Part shown: positions 1 through 7,973 of the stretch, piece by piece | How positions within the stretch are numbered: position 1 is the stretch's first letter | How the letters are laid out: the number at the start of each line of letters is the position of its first letter | Source of the DNA: Actinomycetes bacterium | GTDB lineage: Bacteria; Actinomycetota; Actinomycetes; Mycobacteriales; Mycobacteriaceae | Length of the DNA stretch: 57,656 bases | Direction of reading: 5' to 3' | Assembly (NCBI GenBank): GCA_023461275.1 | Contig: JAEYMI010000031.1 | Coordinates: 1 to 57,656, forward strand | Notes under the pieces: model-generated | Told to the model about the DNA's origin: nothing | The model's input: only the letters and a program-made list of their open reading frames with translations | Databases searched by the model: none | Program-made: the position numbers and the translations under genes

Positions 1-228
1 TAAGCCACGGTGTAACAGGTCCGCCCTCCCGGAGTACGCCAGGTCTGCGGTTCATTCATCACAACTACTCCGAATCCCCGCACCGCTGCCAGCAGATGTC
101 TCACCACCATGCTGACAGCCGGCGTGCAGGACGCGGAAGAACGGATTCGACGCGGAAGAACCGGTCGGGGTGCGGCGTCGCCAACCGCGGGTGCGCCACA
201 ACGACGCCCGCTCGGTACCATTGGACAA

Positions 229-2517
229 GTGAGCGCCCAGGTAGACACGGTTTCCGTCGCAGCCAGCAGCCCCGATCAACCCCAACCCTTCCGCGAACTC
301 GGACTCAAGGACGACGAGTACGCGCGGATCCGGGAGATTCTCGGCCGTCGGCCCACCGACGCCGAGCTCGCGATGTACTCGGTGATGTGGTCCGAGCACT
401 GCAGCTACAAGTCGTCGAAGGTGCATCTGCGCTACTTCGGTGACACCACCACCGACGAGATGCGTGCCAGCATGCTGGCCGGCATCGGCGAGAACGCCGG
501 CGTCGTCGACATCGGCGACGGCTGGGCGGTGACCTTCAAGGTCGAGTCGCACAATCACCCGTCTTACGTGGAGCCCTACCAGGGCGCGGCCACCGGTGTC
601 GGCGGCATCGTCCGCGACATCATGGCGATGGGCGCCCGGCCGATCGCGGTGATGGACCAGCTGCGATTCGGCCCGGCCGACGCGCCCGACACCCGACGCG
701 TGGTCGACGGCGTGGTCCGCGGTGTCGGTGGTTACGGCAACTCCCTCGGCCTGCCCAACGTCGGCGGCGAAACCGTCTTCGACGCCAGCTACGCGGGAAA
801 CCCGCTGGTCAACGCGCTGTGTGCCGGTGTGCTTCGCACCGAGGACCTGCAGTTGGCCTTCGCGTCGGGTACCGGCAACAAGATCATCCTGTTCGGTGCC
901 CGCACCGGGCTCGACGGCATCGGCGGTGTGTCGGTGCTGGCGTCGGAAACCTTCGACGACGACGGCGAGAATTCCGGGCCGAACCGCAAGAAGCTGCCGA
1001 GCGTGCAGGTCGGTGACCCGTTCACCGAGAAGGTGCTCATCGAGTGCTGCCTGGAGCTCTATCACGCAGGTCTGGTCGTCGGCATCCAGGACCTCGGCGG
1101 TGCCGGACTGTCGTGCGCGACCAGCGAGCTGGCCTCGGCCGGAGACGGCGGCATGCACATCGAGCTGGAGAAAGTGCCGATGCGTGCCACCGGCATGACC
1201 CCGGCCGAAGTGCTCTCCAGCGAGTCGCAGGAACGCATGTGTGCGGTCGTGACCCCGGAGAACGTCGACGCCTTCCTCGCGGTCTGCAAGAAATGGGATG
1301 TGCTCGCGACGGTGATCGGTGAGGTCACCGACGGCGACAACCTGGTCATCACCTGGCACGGCGACACCGTCGTCGACGTCCCACCGCGCACCGTCGCCCA
1401 CGAGGGCCCGGTGTACGAGCGCCCGGTGGCCCGCCCGGACTGGCAAGACGGCGTCATCGAGTCGACGACCGAGCCGCTGGAACGTCCCGACACCCCCGAG
1501 AAGCTCCGCGAGACGCTGCTGACCATGCTGGCCTCGCCGGCGCTGTGCAGCCGCAAATTCATCACTGAGCAGTACGACCGGTACGTGCGCGGCAACACCG
1601 TCCTGGCCGAGCATGCCGATTCCGGCATGATCCGCATCGATGAGGCGAGCGGTCGAGGTGTCGCGCTGGCCACCGACGCGTCGGGTCGCTACACCTTCCT
1701 CGACCCCTACCGTGGTGCGCAGCTCGCGCTGGCCGAGGCCTACCGCAACGTCGCGGTCTCCGGCGCCGAGCCCAAGGCTGTCACCAACTGCCTGAACTTC
1801 GGATCGCCGGAGGACCCGGCAGTGATGTGGCAGTTCCAGCAGGCCGTCCGCGGATTGGCCGACGGCTGTGCGCAATTGGGCATTCCGGTGACCGGCGGCA
1901 ATGTCAGCTTCTACAACCAGACCGGGTCCACCGCGATCCTTCCGACGCCGGTCGTCGGGGTGCTCGGCGTGATCGACGACGTTCATCGTCGTATCCCGAC
2001 CGGCATCGGCACCGAGCCGGGCGAGACACTGATCCTGCTCGGCGAGACCCGCGATGAGTTCGACGGTTCGATCTGGGCGCAGGTCGCCCACGATCATCTC
2101 GGTGGCGTGCCGCCGCAGGTCGATCTGGAACGCGAACGGCTGCTGGCGCAGATCCTGGTGGCCGCCTCTCGAGACGGATTGGTCTCTGCCGCACACGATC
2201 TCAGCGAAGGTGGCCTGATCCAGACCGTCGTCGAGGCAGCGTTGGCCGGCGAAACCGGTTGTCGCATCCTGCTTCCCGAGGATGCCGATCCGTTTGTGTG
2301 GCTGTTCTCCGAGTCCGCTGGCCGGGTACTGGTCGCCGTTCCGCGGACCGAGGAATCACGGTTCGTCGCGATGCTCGATGCGCGCGGGATGCCGTGGACA
2401 CGCATCGGTGTCGTCGACCAGGGCAGCGATTCGGTGAGCGTGCAGGATCAGTTCGAGGTGACTCTCGACGAACTGCGCGAGGTGTACGAGGGGACGCTAC
2501 CCAAGCTGTTCGGCTGA
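229..2517 (+). CDS. purL: Phosphoribosylformylglycinamidine synthase subunit PurL
   Basis: Small-type PurL (about 762 aa), the ATP-dependent FGAM synthetase subunit of de novo purine synthesis, which works with PurQ and PurS in the cytosol. Family features are clear: WSEHCSYKSSK near the N-terminus, ESHNHPS, the repeated glycine-rich ATP-binding segments, GGNVSFYNQT, and the C-terminal AHDLSEGG block. The GTG at 229 is preferred over the ATG at 109 because homology to mycobacterial PurL begins soon after it (DQPQPFRELGLKDDEY) and the 40 extra residues look non-coding; the ribosome-binding site is weak. Bases 1-228 hold no gene I can support. purF and purM lie about 52 kb downstream, so the purine genes flank the accessory block. 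Confidence 0.97.
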   Translation: MSAQVDTVSVAASSPDQPQPFRELGLKDDEYARIREILGRRPTDAELAMYSVMWSEHCSYKSSKVHLRYFGDTTTDEMRASMLAGIGENAGVVDIGDGWAVTFKVESHNHPSYVEPYQGAATGVGGIVRDIMAMGARPIAVMDQLRFGPADAPDTRRVVDGVVRGVGGYGNSLGLPNVGGETVFDASYAGNPLVNALCAGVLRTEDLQLAFASGTGNKIILFGARTGLDGIGGVSVLASETFDDDGENSGPNRKKLPSVQVGDPFTEKVLIECCLELYHAGLVVGIQDLGGAGLSCATSELASAGDGGMHIELEKVPMRATGMTPAEVLSSESQERMCAVVTPENVDAFLAVCKKWDVLATVIGEVTDGDNLVITWHGDTVVDVPPRTVAHEGPVYERPVARPDWQDGVIESTTEPLERPDTPEKLRETLLTMLASPALCSRKFITEQYDRYVRGNTVLAEHADSGMIRIDEASGRGVALATDASGRYTFLDPYRGAQLALAEAYRNVAVSGAEPKAVTNCLNFGSPEDPAVMWQFQQAVRGLADGCAQLGIPVTGGNVSFYNQTGSTAILPTPVVGVLGVIDDVHRRIPTGIGTEPGETLILLGETRDEFDGSIWAQVAHDHLGGVPPQVDLERERLLAQILVAASRDGLVSAAHDLSEGGLIQTVVEAALAGETGCRILLPEDADPFVWLFSESAGRVLVAVPRTEESRFVAMLDARGMPWTRIGVVDQGSDSVSVQDQFEVTLDELREVYEGTLPKLFG

Positions 2518-2560
2518 TTTCGATACGGCGCCTCGCTTCGCTCGGTGCCACTCAATCAGC
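2515..2560. repeat. REP-like intergenic element after purL
   Basis: The short space between the convergent purL and phosphodiesterase genes holds a TTTCGATACGG..CTCGCTTCGCTCGG..CAATCAGCG pattern with an imperfect GC-rich dyad. I recall closely similar elements as common intergenic repeats in Gordonia, Rhodococcus and other actinobacteria. It overlaps the end of the minus-strand gene and could act as a shared terminator. No U-tract follows. The family assignment rests on memory, not on a comparison. Confidence 0.4.
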
Positions 2561-3415
2561 GTGTGGGACTTCGGGGCCGAGCAAAGCCGACGCCAGGCCT
2601 TCGGGGTCGTCGGTGGTGATCTGGTCGACGCGCAGCTCCACCAGCCGCCGGACCTCGTCCACCGACGGCCCGTCGGTGCGGTAGACCGTGTAGGCGTCGA
2701 CGGTGCGCCCTCCCGCATGAAACTCTCCGACGAGGTCGACGCCGCGGCGGTCGGCGTCGATGATGAGTCGCCGTTCGATGTAGACCATTTCGGCGTTCGG
2801 TGACGCGCTGATCGCTGTCGAGACGAACGAGTCGTAGTCGCCTGAGACCAGCACGGCGTCGGACGCCCCGTTATGGCAGGGGTCGTATCCGATGCGTAGC
2901 GCCGGCACCGGCTCAGTGAGTAGCCGCACGGCCGTCGCGTCGCCGCAGGAGAGGATGGCGTTGGACGCGAACGGTGTCACGGCGGCGGCGAAAGTGTCGA
3001 TGGCCGTCGAGTCAAGATCGGCGCCGGTCTCTTTGAAGTCCAACTGCAGCAATGCATTCGGGTCGACGTCGATGCCGGAGAGCACGTCGGCGAGATCCTC
3101 GAGCAGCAGCACTGGCTGGTCGAGGACGGCCCCATCGCCTGCTCGCAGGAACAGTGATCGCAAGGTGGTGGCCGACAACGCCGCGACATTGCCCACTCCG
3201 GTGGTGGCATCGTCGACCCGACGATCATGCAGGACCGCGAATCCGCGGTCGGCGTGGATGACCAGGTCGATCTCGATGCTCGCGCCGAGTCGCATGCCTT
3301 CGACGATGCGGCGTCGGGTGAAGACCGGATCATCGGCTCGGCGGCGGGCCCGATGCCATTTCAACCAGGTTCGATGGCCGTCGAGTTCGACGAACACCGG
3401 TGAGTGACCGCGCAT
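2552..3415 (-). CDS. Glycerophosphodiester phosphodiesterase-like protein
   Basis: A 287-aa protein with the GDPD/UgpQ TIM-barrel layout. An HRA..R..P segment near residue 21 stands where the family HRG..E..P motif is expected. It is followed by the metal-binding pattern IEIDLVIHADRGFAVLHD (about residues 47-64), a LLQLDFK strand (about 122-128), and a C-terminal V.A.TVYRTD..D....L..LRVDQITTDDPE segment typical of the last barrel strand. Enzymes of this family hydrolyse glycerophosphodiesters to an alcohol and glycerol 3-phosphate. The HRG Gly and the ENT acidic residue look altered, so the substrate or activity may differ. No signal peptide is visible, so it is probably cytosolic. It converges on purL and lies 42 bp downstream of the AraC-type gene on the same strand. 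Confidence 0.75.
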   Translation of the reverse strand: MRGHSPVFVELDGHRTWLKWHRARRRADDPVFTRRRIVEGMRLGASIEIDLVIHADRGFAVLHDRRVDDATTGVGNVAALSATTLRSLFLRAGDGAVLDQPVLLLEDLADVLSGIDVDPNALLQLDFKETGADLDSTAIDTFAAAVTPFASNAILSCGDATAVRLLTEPVPALRIGYDPCHNGASDAVLVSGDYDSFVSTAISASPNAEMVYIERRLIIDADRRGVDLVGEFHAGGRTVDAYTVYRTDGPSVDEVRRLVELRVDQITTDDPEGLASALLGPEVPHAD

Positions 3416-3457
3416 CTGATGAACCTACCGCGATGAGGTTGCCGCGGGGTGTCGTGA

Positions 3458-4408
3458 TCAGGAGCTGACGCGGAACTCCTGCGGGGTCACGCCGAACCGG
3501 CGCCGGAATGCTCGGCTGAACTGATCTGCGCCGTTGAACCCGTGCCCACGCGCCACTGACGCGATCGTCACGGTGGGGCCGGATCTGGCCAGCGTCATCG
3601 CGGAGCGTTCGAGCCGCTTTTCTCGGATGAGGTTGCCGACCGTGGTTCCGGTCTCTTCGAAGGCCCGATACAGGCTGCGGACACTGGTGTGCAGAATCGA
3701 CGCAACCGTCTCGGGCGTGAGATCTGGGTCGGTGCATTGTGTTTCGATGACGCTCAGCGCGGCGACCCGAAGCTGCTCGTGTCCAGTGGTCGGCGAGAAC
3801 TCGCGGGGGAACCCGTCGTCGAGGATCAGTAGTGCGAAGCGGAGCATGGTGCTGTCGAACAGGGCCGTTGTATGCGAGCTCATCGGTTCGCCTGCCCGTA
3901 GTGTCGAGGCGATGAGGTCGCGGATGGCGATCGAGCGCGACGACAGTGGCCATGTTCGGCCCCACACGGAATTGACGTCGATTCCCCAGACCGCGAGGTC
4001 GGTCATCGGTACGTAGATTTCGACGGTTTCGATCGTTTCCGACGTTGCTTGAATTGTGAAGGGTTTGTCGAAGCGCAGGGCGGCCGCATTCCCCGGCTCG
4101 GCATCGAACCTGTGGTTGCCCTGGCGCGCGGCGGAGGTACCGGATATCGGCATACTGATTCTGAGGCGGTCACCGAGCAGATCGCGCGTCAGTTCCACCG
4201 GACGTGTCACATTGACTGCCGACCCCCGGTAGTACGAAATGATGATCGATCCGGTGTAGATGGTCCAGAGGTCTCCGGAGAACTTCTCGGCGTCGCTGGA
4301 CAGCACGCACGAATCATCAAGTTCGGCCAGTTGATCGGCACTTTCGAGGTGTGTCCCGGACGCCGGTGCGCGAATGGCACCGGCGACGAACACGAAGTCG
4401 TAACCCAT
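3458..4408 (-). CDS. AraC-family transcriptional regulator (copy 1)
   Basis: About 316 aa. The C-terminal 100 residues form an AraC/XylS double helix-turn-helix (TSVRSLYRAFEETGTTVGNLI, then ASVARGHGFNGADQFSRAFR and RFGVTPQEFR). The N-terminal 200 residues resemble the AraC-binding-like sensor domain found in similar actinobacterial regulators. The frame stays open to a TTG at 4468; the ATG at 4408 (MGYDF) is my choice, although no strong ribosome-binding site is visible at either. It is divergent from the hotdog gene at 4744 and paralogous to the AraC gene at 5229-6209, which also faces a hotdog gene. This suggests each regulator controls its divergent partner. The ligand is unknown. Confidence 0.88.
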   Translation of the reverse strand: MGYDFVFVAGAIRAPASGTHLESADQLAELDDSCVLSSDAEKFSGDLWTIYTGSIIISYYRGSAVNVTRPVELTRDLLGDRLRISMPISGTSAARQGNHRFDAEPGNAAALRFDKPFTIQATSETIETVEIYVPMTDLAVWGIDVNSVWGRTWPLSSRSIAIRDLIASTLRAGEPMSSHTTALFDSTMLRFALLILDDGFPREFSPTTGHEQLRVAALSVIETQCTDPDLTPETVASILHTSVRSLYRAFEETGTTVGNLIREKRLERSAMTLARSGPTVTIASVARGHGFNGADQFSRAFRRRFGVTPQEFRVSS

Positions 4409-4743
4409 GAACCGAGAATTTACTGCAGAGCATCCGCTCCCTGCCTGGTGAGCCGGTGCTATCTGCAAATATATTGTGGTAGAGGAACGTTTATTTTGTG
4501 GCGTTCGCGCAACAATGAAAGATAACTAATTCTGCCATCACGATTGTTTGGGTCAATTGTCCGAGCGCCAACAACAGTCCTATATGGCAGAAAACGTCGC
4601 GAGACTGGCAGCAGATGCGGTCGCCGATCCGCGCACCGAGGTGGTGGAACTCGATGCAGAGCGATAAAGTTTCGCCTGGCGATCGTTAAGCGATCGCCCG
4701 CCGCGGGGGTGAATCTGAGTACGCCTGAGGCGAAAGGTGACAC
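4409..4743. promoter_or_regulatory. Divergent AraC/hotdog control region with 8-bp dyad
   Basis: A 335-bp gene-free region between divergent starts, more AT-rich than its surroundings between about 4430 and 4590. A perfect inverted repeat GGCGATCG/CGATCGCC lies at 4678-4685 and 4691-4698 with a 5-nt spacer, about 45 bp before the hotdog start. It is a candidate operator, though a hairpin in the hotdog leader is equally possible. GGCGAAAGGTGA just before 4744 supplies the ribosome-binding site. No coding signal was seen. Confidence 0.45.
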
Positions 4744-5205
4744 GTGACGACACAGCTCGAGCGGGTCGTGACCGACGTTGGTCATCCGGTGGCGCCGTTG
4801 CCGCATCCCGCGGATCCCGTCGCCGGCAGACTGCCCACAACCGTCGCATCGTCGGCCGACGCCACCTTGTCACTGCAGTCCTTTGCCGGACGGCTTCACG
4901 GCACCACCATCCTCCGTCGACGACGAACCGACGACGGGTTCTCCGCGTCCGGCCGAGCTGTCGCGCGATTGATGGATGAGGTTCTGATCGGCGCTTTCGG
5001 TCCCGCCGGTCTCATCGTGGCGCCCGGCAGGCTCGAGGTCGACCACATCGCGCCGGTGCCGTTCAATGCGCCGATCGCGGTGACCACCTGGATCACCCAC
5101 CGAGAGGGCCGCCATGTGTTCGCGGCGGCGACGCTCTACGCCAGCAACTGTCTGCTGGTCCAGGCGCAGGGCGCCTACCTGGTCACCGGGACCGTCGACC
5201 GCTGA
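4744..5205 (+). CDS. Hotdog-fold thioesterase-like protein (copy 1)
   Basis: A 153-aa protein with the PaaI/4HBT hotdog pattern: a FAGRLHGTT strand, the long central helix SASGRAVARLMDEVLIGAF (Asp in the usual catalytic position), then strands LEVDHIAPVPFNAPIAVTTW and the closing GAYLVTG. Hotdog enzymes of this type usually hydrolyse acyl-CoA thioesters; the substrate here is unknown. It is the first of three paralogues (4744, 6415, 7388) interleaved with two AraC regulators. Start ATG at 4744 follows AAAGGTGACAC. The last codons and the first bases after the stop repeat ACCGTCGAC (5191 and 5205). Confidence 0.8.
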   Translation: MTTQLERVVTDVGHPVAPLPHPADPVAGRLPTTVASSADATLSLQSFAGRLHGTTILRRRRTDDGFSASGRAVARLMDEVLIGAFGPAGLIVAPGRLEVDHIAPVPFNAPIAVTTWITHREGRHVFAAATLYASNCLLVQAQGAYLVTGTVDR

Positions 5206-5228
5206 CCGTCGACGCGATCCCGCAACCC

Positions 5229-6209
5229 TCATCGGGTATTGATGCCCTGGTCTGCGCGGCGACGGGTCCGGAACTCCGACGGTGTGGTGCCGAATTGCTT
5301 TCGGAAGGCTCGGGTCAACTGATCGGCCCCGTGAAAACCGTTGGCATGAGCCAACGCTGCGATGGTTTTCGTCGACGACTCGCGCTCGAGCGCCATCGCG
5401 ACCCGGCTCAGTCGACGCTGCTGAATCAGGCGGCCGACCGTCGTACCGCTCTCCTCAAACGCGCGAAATAGGCTGCGCGGGCTCACATGTAAGGCTGCTG
5501 CCACGGCGTCGGGGGACAGGTCGGGATCGGTGAAGCGTGCGTCGATGACGCTGAATGCGCGCAAACGCAAGTCCATCTCGCGGGACACCGGTGGCGCCGA
5601 GACCGGATCGACGCCGTCGGCGACGATGAGCAGGGCGATGCCCGAGAGGATGTCGGCGACCATATCGGTCTGTCCGGGCGCGACGGGCGTCGGTTGTCGA
5701 AGTAAGGCGCTGACGAAGTCGACGGCGGTGCGGGCGGTGGCCGACAGGTTCCACGAACGTCCCGCGATCCCGTTCGGGTTGATGTCGCGCACCACCAGGC
5801 TGCTGACCGGCAGGTAGATCTCGACGATGTCGACGTCATCACCGGTCGACGTGCTGAACGGTTGGTCGAATCTCACCGCCGCCGCCTGCCCTTCGGACAC
5901 GGTGAACTCGTTGTCGGCCTGGGCGCCGCTGATGACCCCGGCCGATGGAACCGTCAGACGCAGGTGTGACATGAACATGTCGGCGAGGTGCCGCTCGGTG
6001 CGTTCGATGGTCAACCCGGTACCGCGGTAGCGGGACACCAGGATTGGCCCCACCGATTCGGTCCATACGGTTGCCGAGAAGGGTCCGTCGGATGTCGCGT
6101 CGAATGCTGTCGAAAGGCGGCGCAGATCGTCGGGTCCAGACCACCGGATGCCACCCGCCGTGGAGACACGGGTGCGGGTGCGGGGGAGGTAGTCGTTGTT
6201 GTATTGCAT
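5229..6209 (-). CDS. AraC-family transcriptional regulator (copy 2)
   Basis: About 326 aa and paralogous to the AraC gene at 3458-4408. The C-terminal HTH region reads HVSPRSLFRAFEESGTTVGR, then ALAHANGFHGADQLTRAFRK and FGTTPSEFRTRR, closely matching copy 1. The N-terminal sensor domain is more divergent (WTESVGPILVSRYRGTGL, then FTVSEGQAAAVRFDQPF). The ATG at 6209 (MQYNND) is preferred over a TTG at 6218. It is divergent from the acidic hotdog gene at 6415, so it is likely that gene's regulator by analogy with AraC families. Its 3' end lies 23 bp from the hotdog gene that ends at 5205. Confidence 0.87.
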   Translation of the reverse strand: MQYNNDYLPRTRTRVSTAGGIRWSGPDDLRRLSTAFDATSDGPFSATVWTESVGPILVSRYRGTGLTIERTERHLADMFMSHLRLTVPSAGVISGAQADNEFTVSEGQAAAVRFDQPFSTSTGDDVDIVEIYLPVSSLVVRDINPNGIAGRSWNLSATARTAVDFVSALLRQPTPVAPGQTDMVADILSGIALLIVADGVDPVSAPPVSREMDLRLRAFSVIDARFTDPDLSPDAVAAALHVSPRSLFRAFEESGTTVGRLIQQRRLSRVAMALERESSTKTIAALAHANGFHGADQLTRAFRKQFGTTPSEFRTRRRADQGINTR

Positions 6210-6414
6210 TGTGAGCAATTATCTGCGAAGGGTTACATTTCCGTTGACTGTGACACGACGATGCGGACGGATTGTCGATCTGGCAATCATATGCGGCGTC
6301 GTGGCAGGGATAATCGGATCATATCGACGTATGTTCGGGGGTGGTTGGATATTGTTTCACTTCGGAGGAGGAGGCGCGGGGGATCGGGTTTCGCGAGGAC
6401 AGCGAGGATTGACC
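6210..6414. promoter_or_regulatory. Divergent AraC 2/hotdog 2 control region
   Basis: A 205-bp intergenic region between divergent starts. It holds short AT-rich segments (for example ATAATCGGATCATAT around 6310-6325) and two purine-rich stretches (GGAGGAGGAGGCG near 6365 and GCGAGGATTGACC just before the ATG at 6415), the second serving as the ribosome-binding site. I could not define an operator shared with the 4409-4743 region by eye. Confidence 0.4.
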
Positions 6415-7314
6415 ATGACGACCACCGCAGTCACACATTCCGCAGTCACTGACACCGCCGTCGCCGATGACGAGGCCGCCCTCGATCACGATGCCCCCGG
6501 CGACGTTGATTCCGCCGACGAAGTTGATTCGACTGGCGAGGTTGATGCCGCAGACGAGGTTGATACCGCAGACGATGTCGATGCCGATACGGCGACACCG
6601 AGTGCTGAACTCGACGAAGTAGGCGAAGTAGGCGAAGCAGAGGCAGCTGAGGTGGCGACCACCGAAGCCGTCGACGACCTCGCCGAGGCCGATACGCCGG
6701 ACGAGGATGCCGAAGCCGAGTCTGAAGCTGAAGCCGAAACCGTGGCCGTTGACGGCGAAGCCGGTGAGGCCGACCTCGATGACGAAGTCGAATCCGTTGA
6801 CGATGAAGCCGTGGACCCAGCCGCTGACGACTCGCCACCCGCCGAGGTGGATAAGGCCGAAGCAGATGACGTCGACGTGGCCGATGACCTTGATATGCCC
6901 GTGAGTATGTCTGTGGGAGAAGGTTATTGGACCGTCAACGGCATTGCGCTGCGTGAGGTGGGTGGTTGCCTGCGCGGCACGGTCACCCTCGACGCCCGCC
7001 ATGGTGACGGCAACCGGTCCGCCTCCAGTGGTGTGGTGTCCCGGCTGCTTGATGAGATTCTCGCGGTAGCCGTTGCGCCCCTTCATATCTCGGTGGCCAC
7101 GGTGCGGCTCGAGGTGGAGTTCCTCGCTCCCGTTCCGCTCGACGTACCACTCGCCATCACCACGTGGGTCGCGCACGACCAGGGACGCCGGGTGTTCTGC
7201 GCCGCCACGCTGCAAGGCGCGCACGGCGTCGTCGCGCAGGGCCACGGAACGTATCTGGTTGTCGGGGACCGAAAGAGCAAACAGGCGCCCGAAGCTCTCG
7301 TTGCCTCGTCGTAG
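6415..7314 (+). CDS. Hotdog-fold protein with long acidic N-terminal extension (copy 2)
   Basis: 299 aa. Residues about 15-165 are an almost purely acidic, low-complexity segment of Asp, Glu, Ala and Val (VDAADE-type repeats) with hardly any basic residues, and are probably disordered. Residues about 170-285 form a hotdog domain paralogous to the neighbours: GYWTVNGIALREVGGCLRGT, the helix SSGVVSRLLDEILAVAVAP with the Asp retained, LEVEFLAPVPLDVPLAITTW, and GHGTYLVVG. The start at ATG 6415 follows GCGAGGATTGACC; the frame extends upstream to 6196 but that part looks non-coding. The tail could hold the protein in a complex, bind cations, or act as a charge-mimic. No family known to me has this combination. 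Confidence 0.75.
   Translation: MTTTAVTHSAVTDTAVADDEAALDHDAPGDVDSADEVDSTGEVDAADEVDTADDVDADTATPSAELDEVGEVGEAEAAEVATTEAVDDLAEADTPDEDAEAESEAEAETVAVDGEAGEADLDDEVESVDDEAVDPAADDSPPAEVDKAEADDVDVADDLDMPVSMSVGEGYWTVNGIALREVGGCLRGTVTLDARHGDGNRSASSGVVSRLLDEILAVAVAPLHISVATVRLEVEFLAPVPLDVPLAITTWVAHDQGRRVFCAATLQGAHGVVAQGHGTYLVVGDRKSKQAPEALVASS
6505..6576 (+). repeat. 18-bp coding tandem repeat in the acidic tail
   Basis: Four units of 18 bp begin at 6505, 6523, 6541 and 6559, each opening with GTTGAT and ending near GACGAR. A fifth partial unit begins GTCGAT at 6577. Each unit encodes VDxADE-like hexapeptides. The 18-bp period is in frame, so copy-number change would lengthen or shorten the acidic tail without a frameshift. 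Confidence 0.8.
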
Positions 7315-7387
7315 GTGAGCCCGGTTCGCTTCTCCCGTATGTGCGGTGCTCGAGAAGAAGTCCTCGATCATCAGAAAGATCAGTTCG

Positions 7388-7852
7388 ATGACCATCGATT
7401 CATCCACAATCGCCTCATCCCCAATCGCCCAGACCCGCGAATTCGCGGTGCCGATCCGCGATGTGTACGTCACCGAATCGGTGACGACGGAAACGGTGAC
7501 AACTGAGTCCGGGATCGTCCTGTGTCGGCGTGACGGGGCGCTGACCGGCACTTTCGCGTGTGACCACGGCTACCGCGGGATCGCGGCGGGCGCCTCCGGT
7601 GCGGCCATCGCCGAACTCGCCGAGGAACTGATGGAGACCGCGATGCGGCTCGATGGACTGCGTGTTCGTTCTGTTCGCGACGAGGTCGAGCACGTCGCGA
7701 CGGTGCCGCTGGGGGTGCCGCTGACGGTATCGGTGCGGATCACCGAGGTCGCCGAGCCGTTCGCGTTCGCGGCGATGACGCTGCAATGCGACGGACGACA
7801 GGTGGTCCGGGCGCGCGGCACGTTCGCGGTGATCCAGACCTATCGACGCTGA
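7388..7852 (+). CDS. Hotdog-fold protein (copy 3), probable divergent paralogue
   Basis: About 154 aa, the third hotdog paralogue. It keeps the strand pattern (GALTGTFACDHGYRGIAAGA, VRDEVEHVATVPLGVPLTVS, RGTFAVIQTYRR). The central helix reads AAIAELAEELMETA, where the Asp of copies 1 and 2 (LMDEV, LLDEI) is replaced by Ala, so thioesterase activity may be lost. The ATG at 7388 follows an AGAAAG stretch about 8 bases upstream; a GTG at 7346 is an alternative. It lies 73 bp after copy 2 on the same strand. Its stop codon opens a 16-17-bp tandem repeat and a strong hairpin follows. Confidence 0.7.
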   Translation: MTIDSSTIASSPIAQTREFAVPIRDVYVTESVTTETVTTESGIVLCRRDGALTGTFACDHGYRGIAAGASGAAIAELAEELMETAMRLDGLRVRSVRDEVEHVATVPLGVPLTVSVRITEVAEPFAFAAMTLQCDGRQVVRARGTFAVIQTYRR

Positions 7853-7910
7853 ACCCCCGTCACGCTGAACCTCCCGTCACGCTGAACCACCGTCGACCTG
7901 AACCCCGATC
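7850..7910 (+). repeat. Stop-codon-anchored tandem repeat (TGAACC units)
   Basis: Four degenerate units of 16-17 bp begin TGAACC at 7850, 7866, 7883 and 7899, and the first three continue with CCGTC. The first TGA is the stop codon of the third hotdog gene. The array runs directly into the perfect hairpin at 7911. Confidence 0.8.
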
Positions 7911-7955
7911 AGTTCCGTACTCTTGGTCGCAAATAGCGACCAAGAGTACGGAACT
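7911..7955. terminator. Perfect 20-bp inverted repeat, likely bidirectional terminator
   Basis: AGTTCCGTACTCTTGGTCGC at 7911-7930 is followed by a 5-nt loop (AAATA) and its exact reverse complement at 7936-7955. It sits between two convergent genes ending at 7852 (+) and 7974 (-). No U-tract follows on either strand, so it could also be a mobile palindromic element or an mRNA 3'-end stabiliser. Confidence 0.7.
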
Positions 7956-7973
7956 ATGGCTCGCGAACGGGGA

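Noticed and set aside
52..2196. Long minus-strand open frame (714 aa) opposite purL
   Set aside because: Compositional shadow of purL, a clear housekeeping gene; the translation is Arg/His/Asp-rich with no family pattern.
6205..6222. lac-operator-like ATTGTGAGCAATT near an AraC start
   Set aside because: Only a half-length resemblance and no LacI-type regulator; probably chance in an AT-rich promoter.
6319..7551. 410-aa minus-strand open frame opposite the hotdog genes
   Set aside because: Mirror of the GA-rich acidic repeat; the plus-strand hotdog domains are far more convincing.
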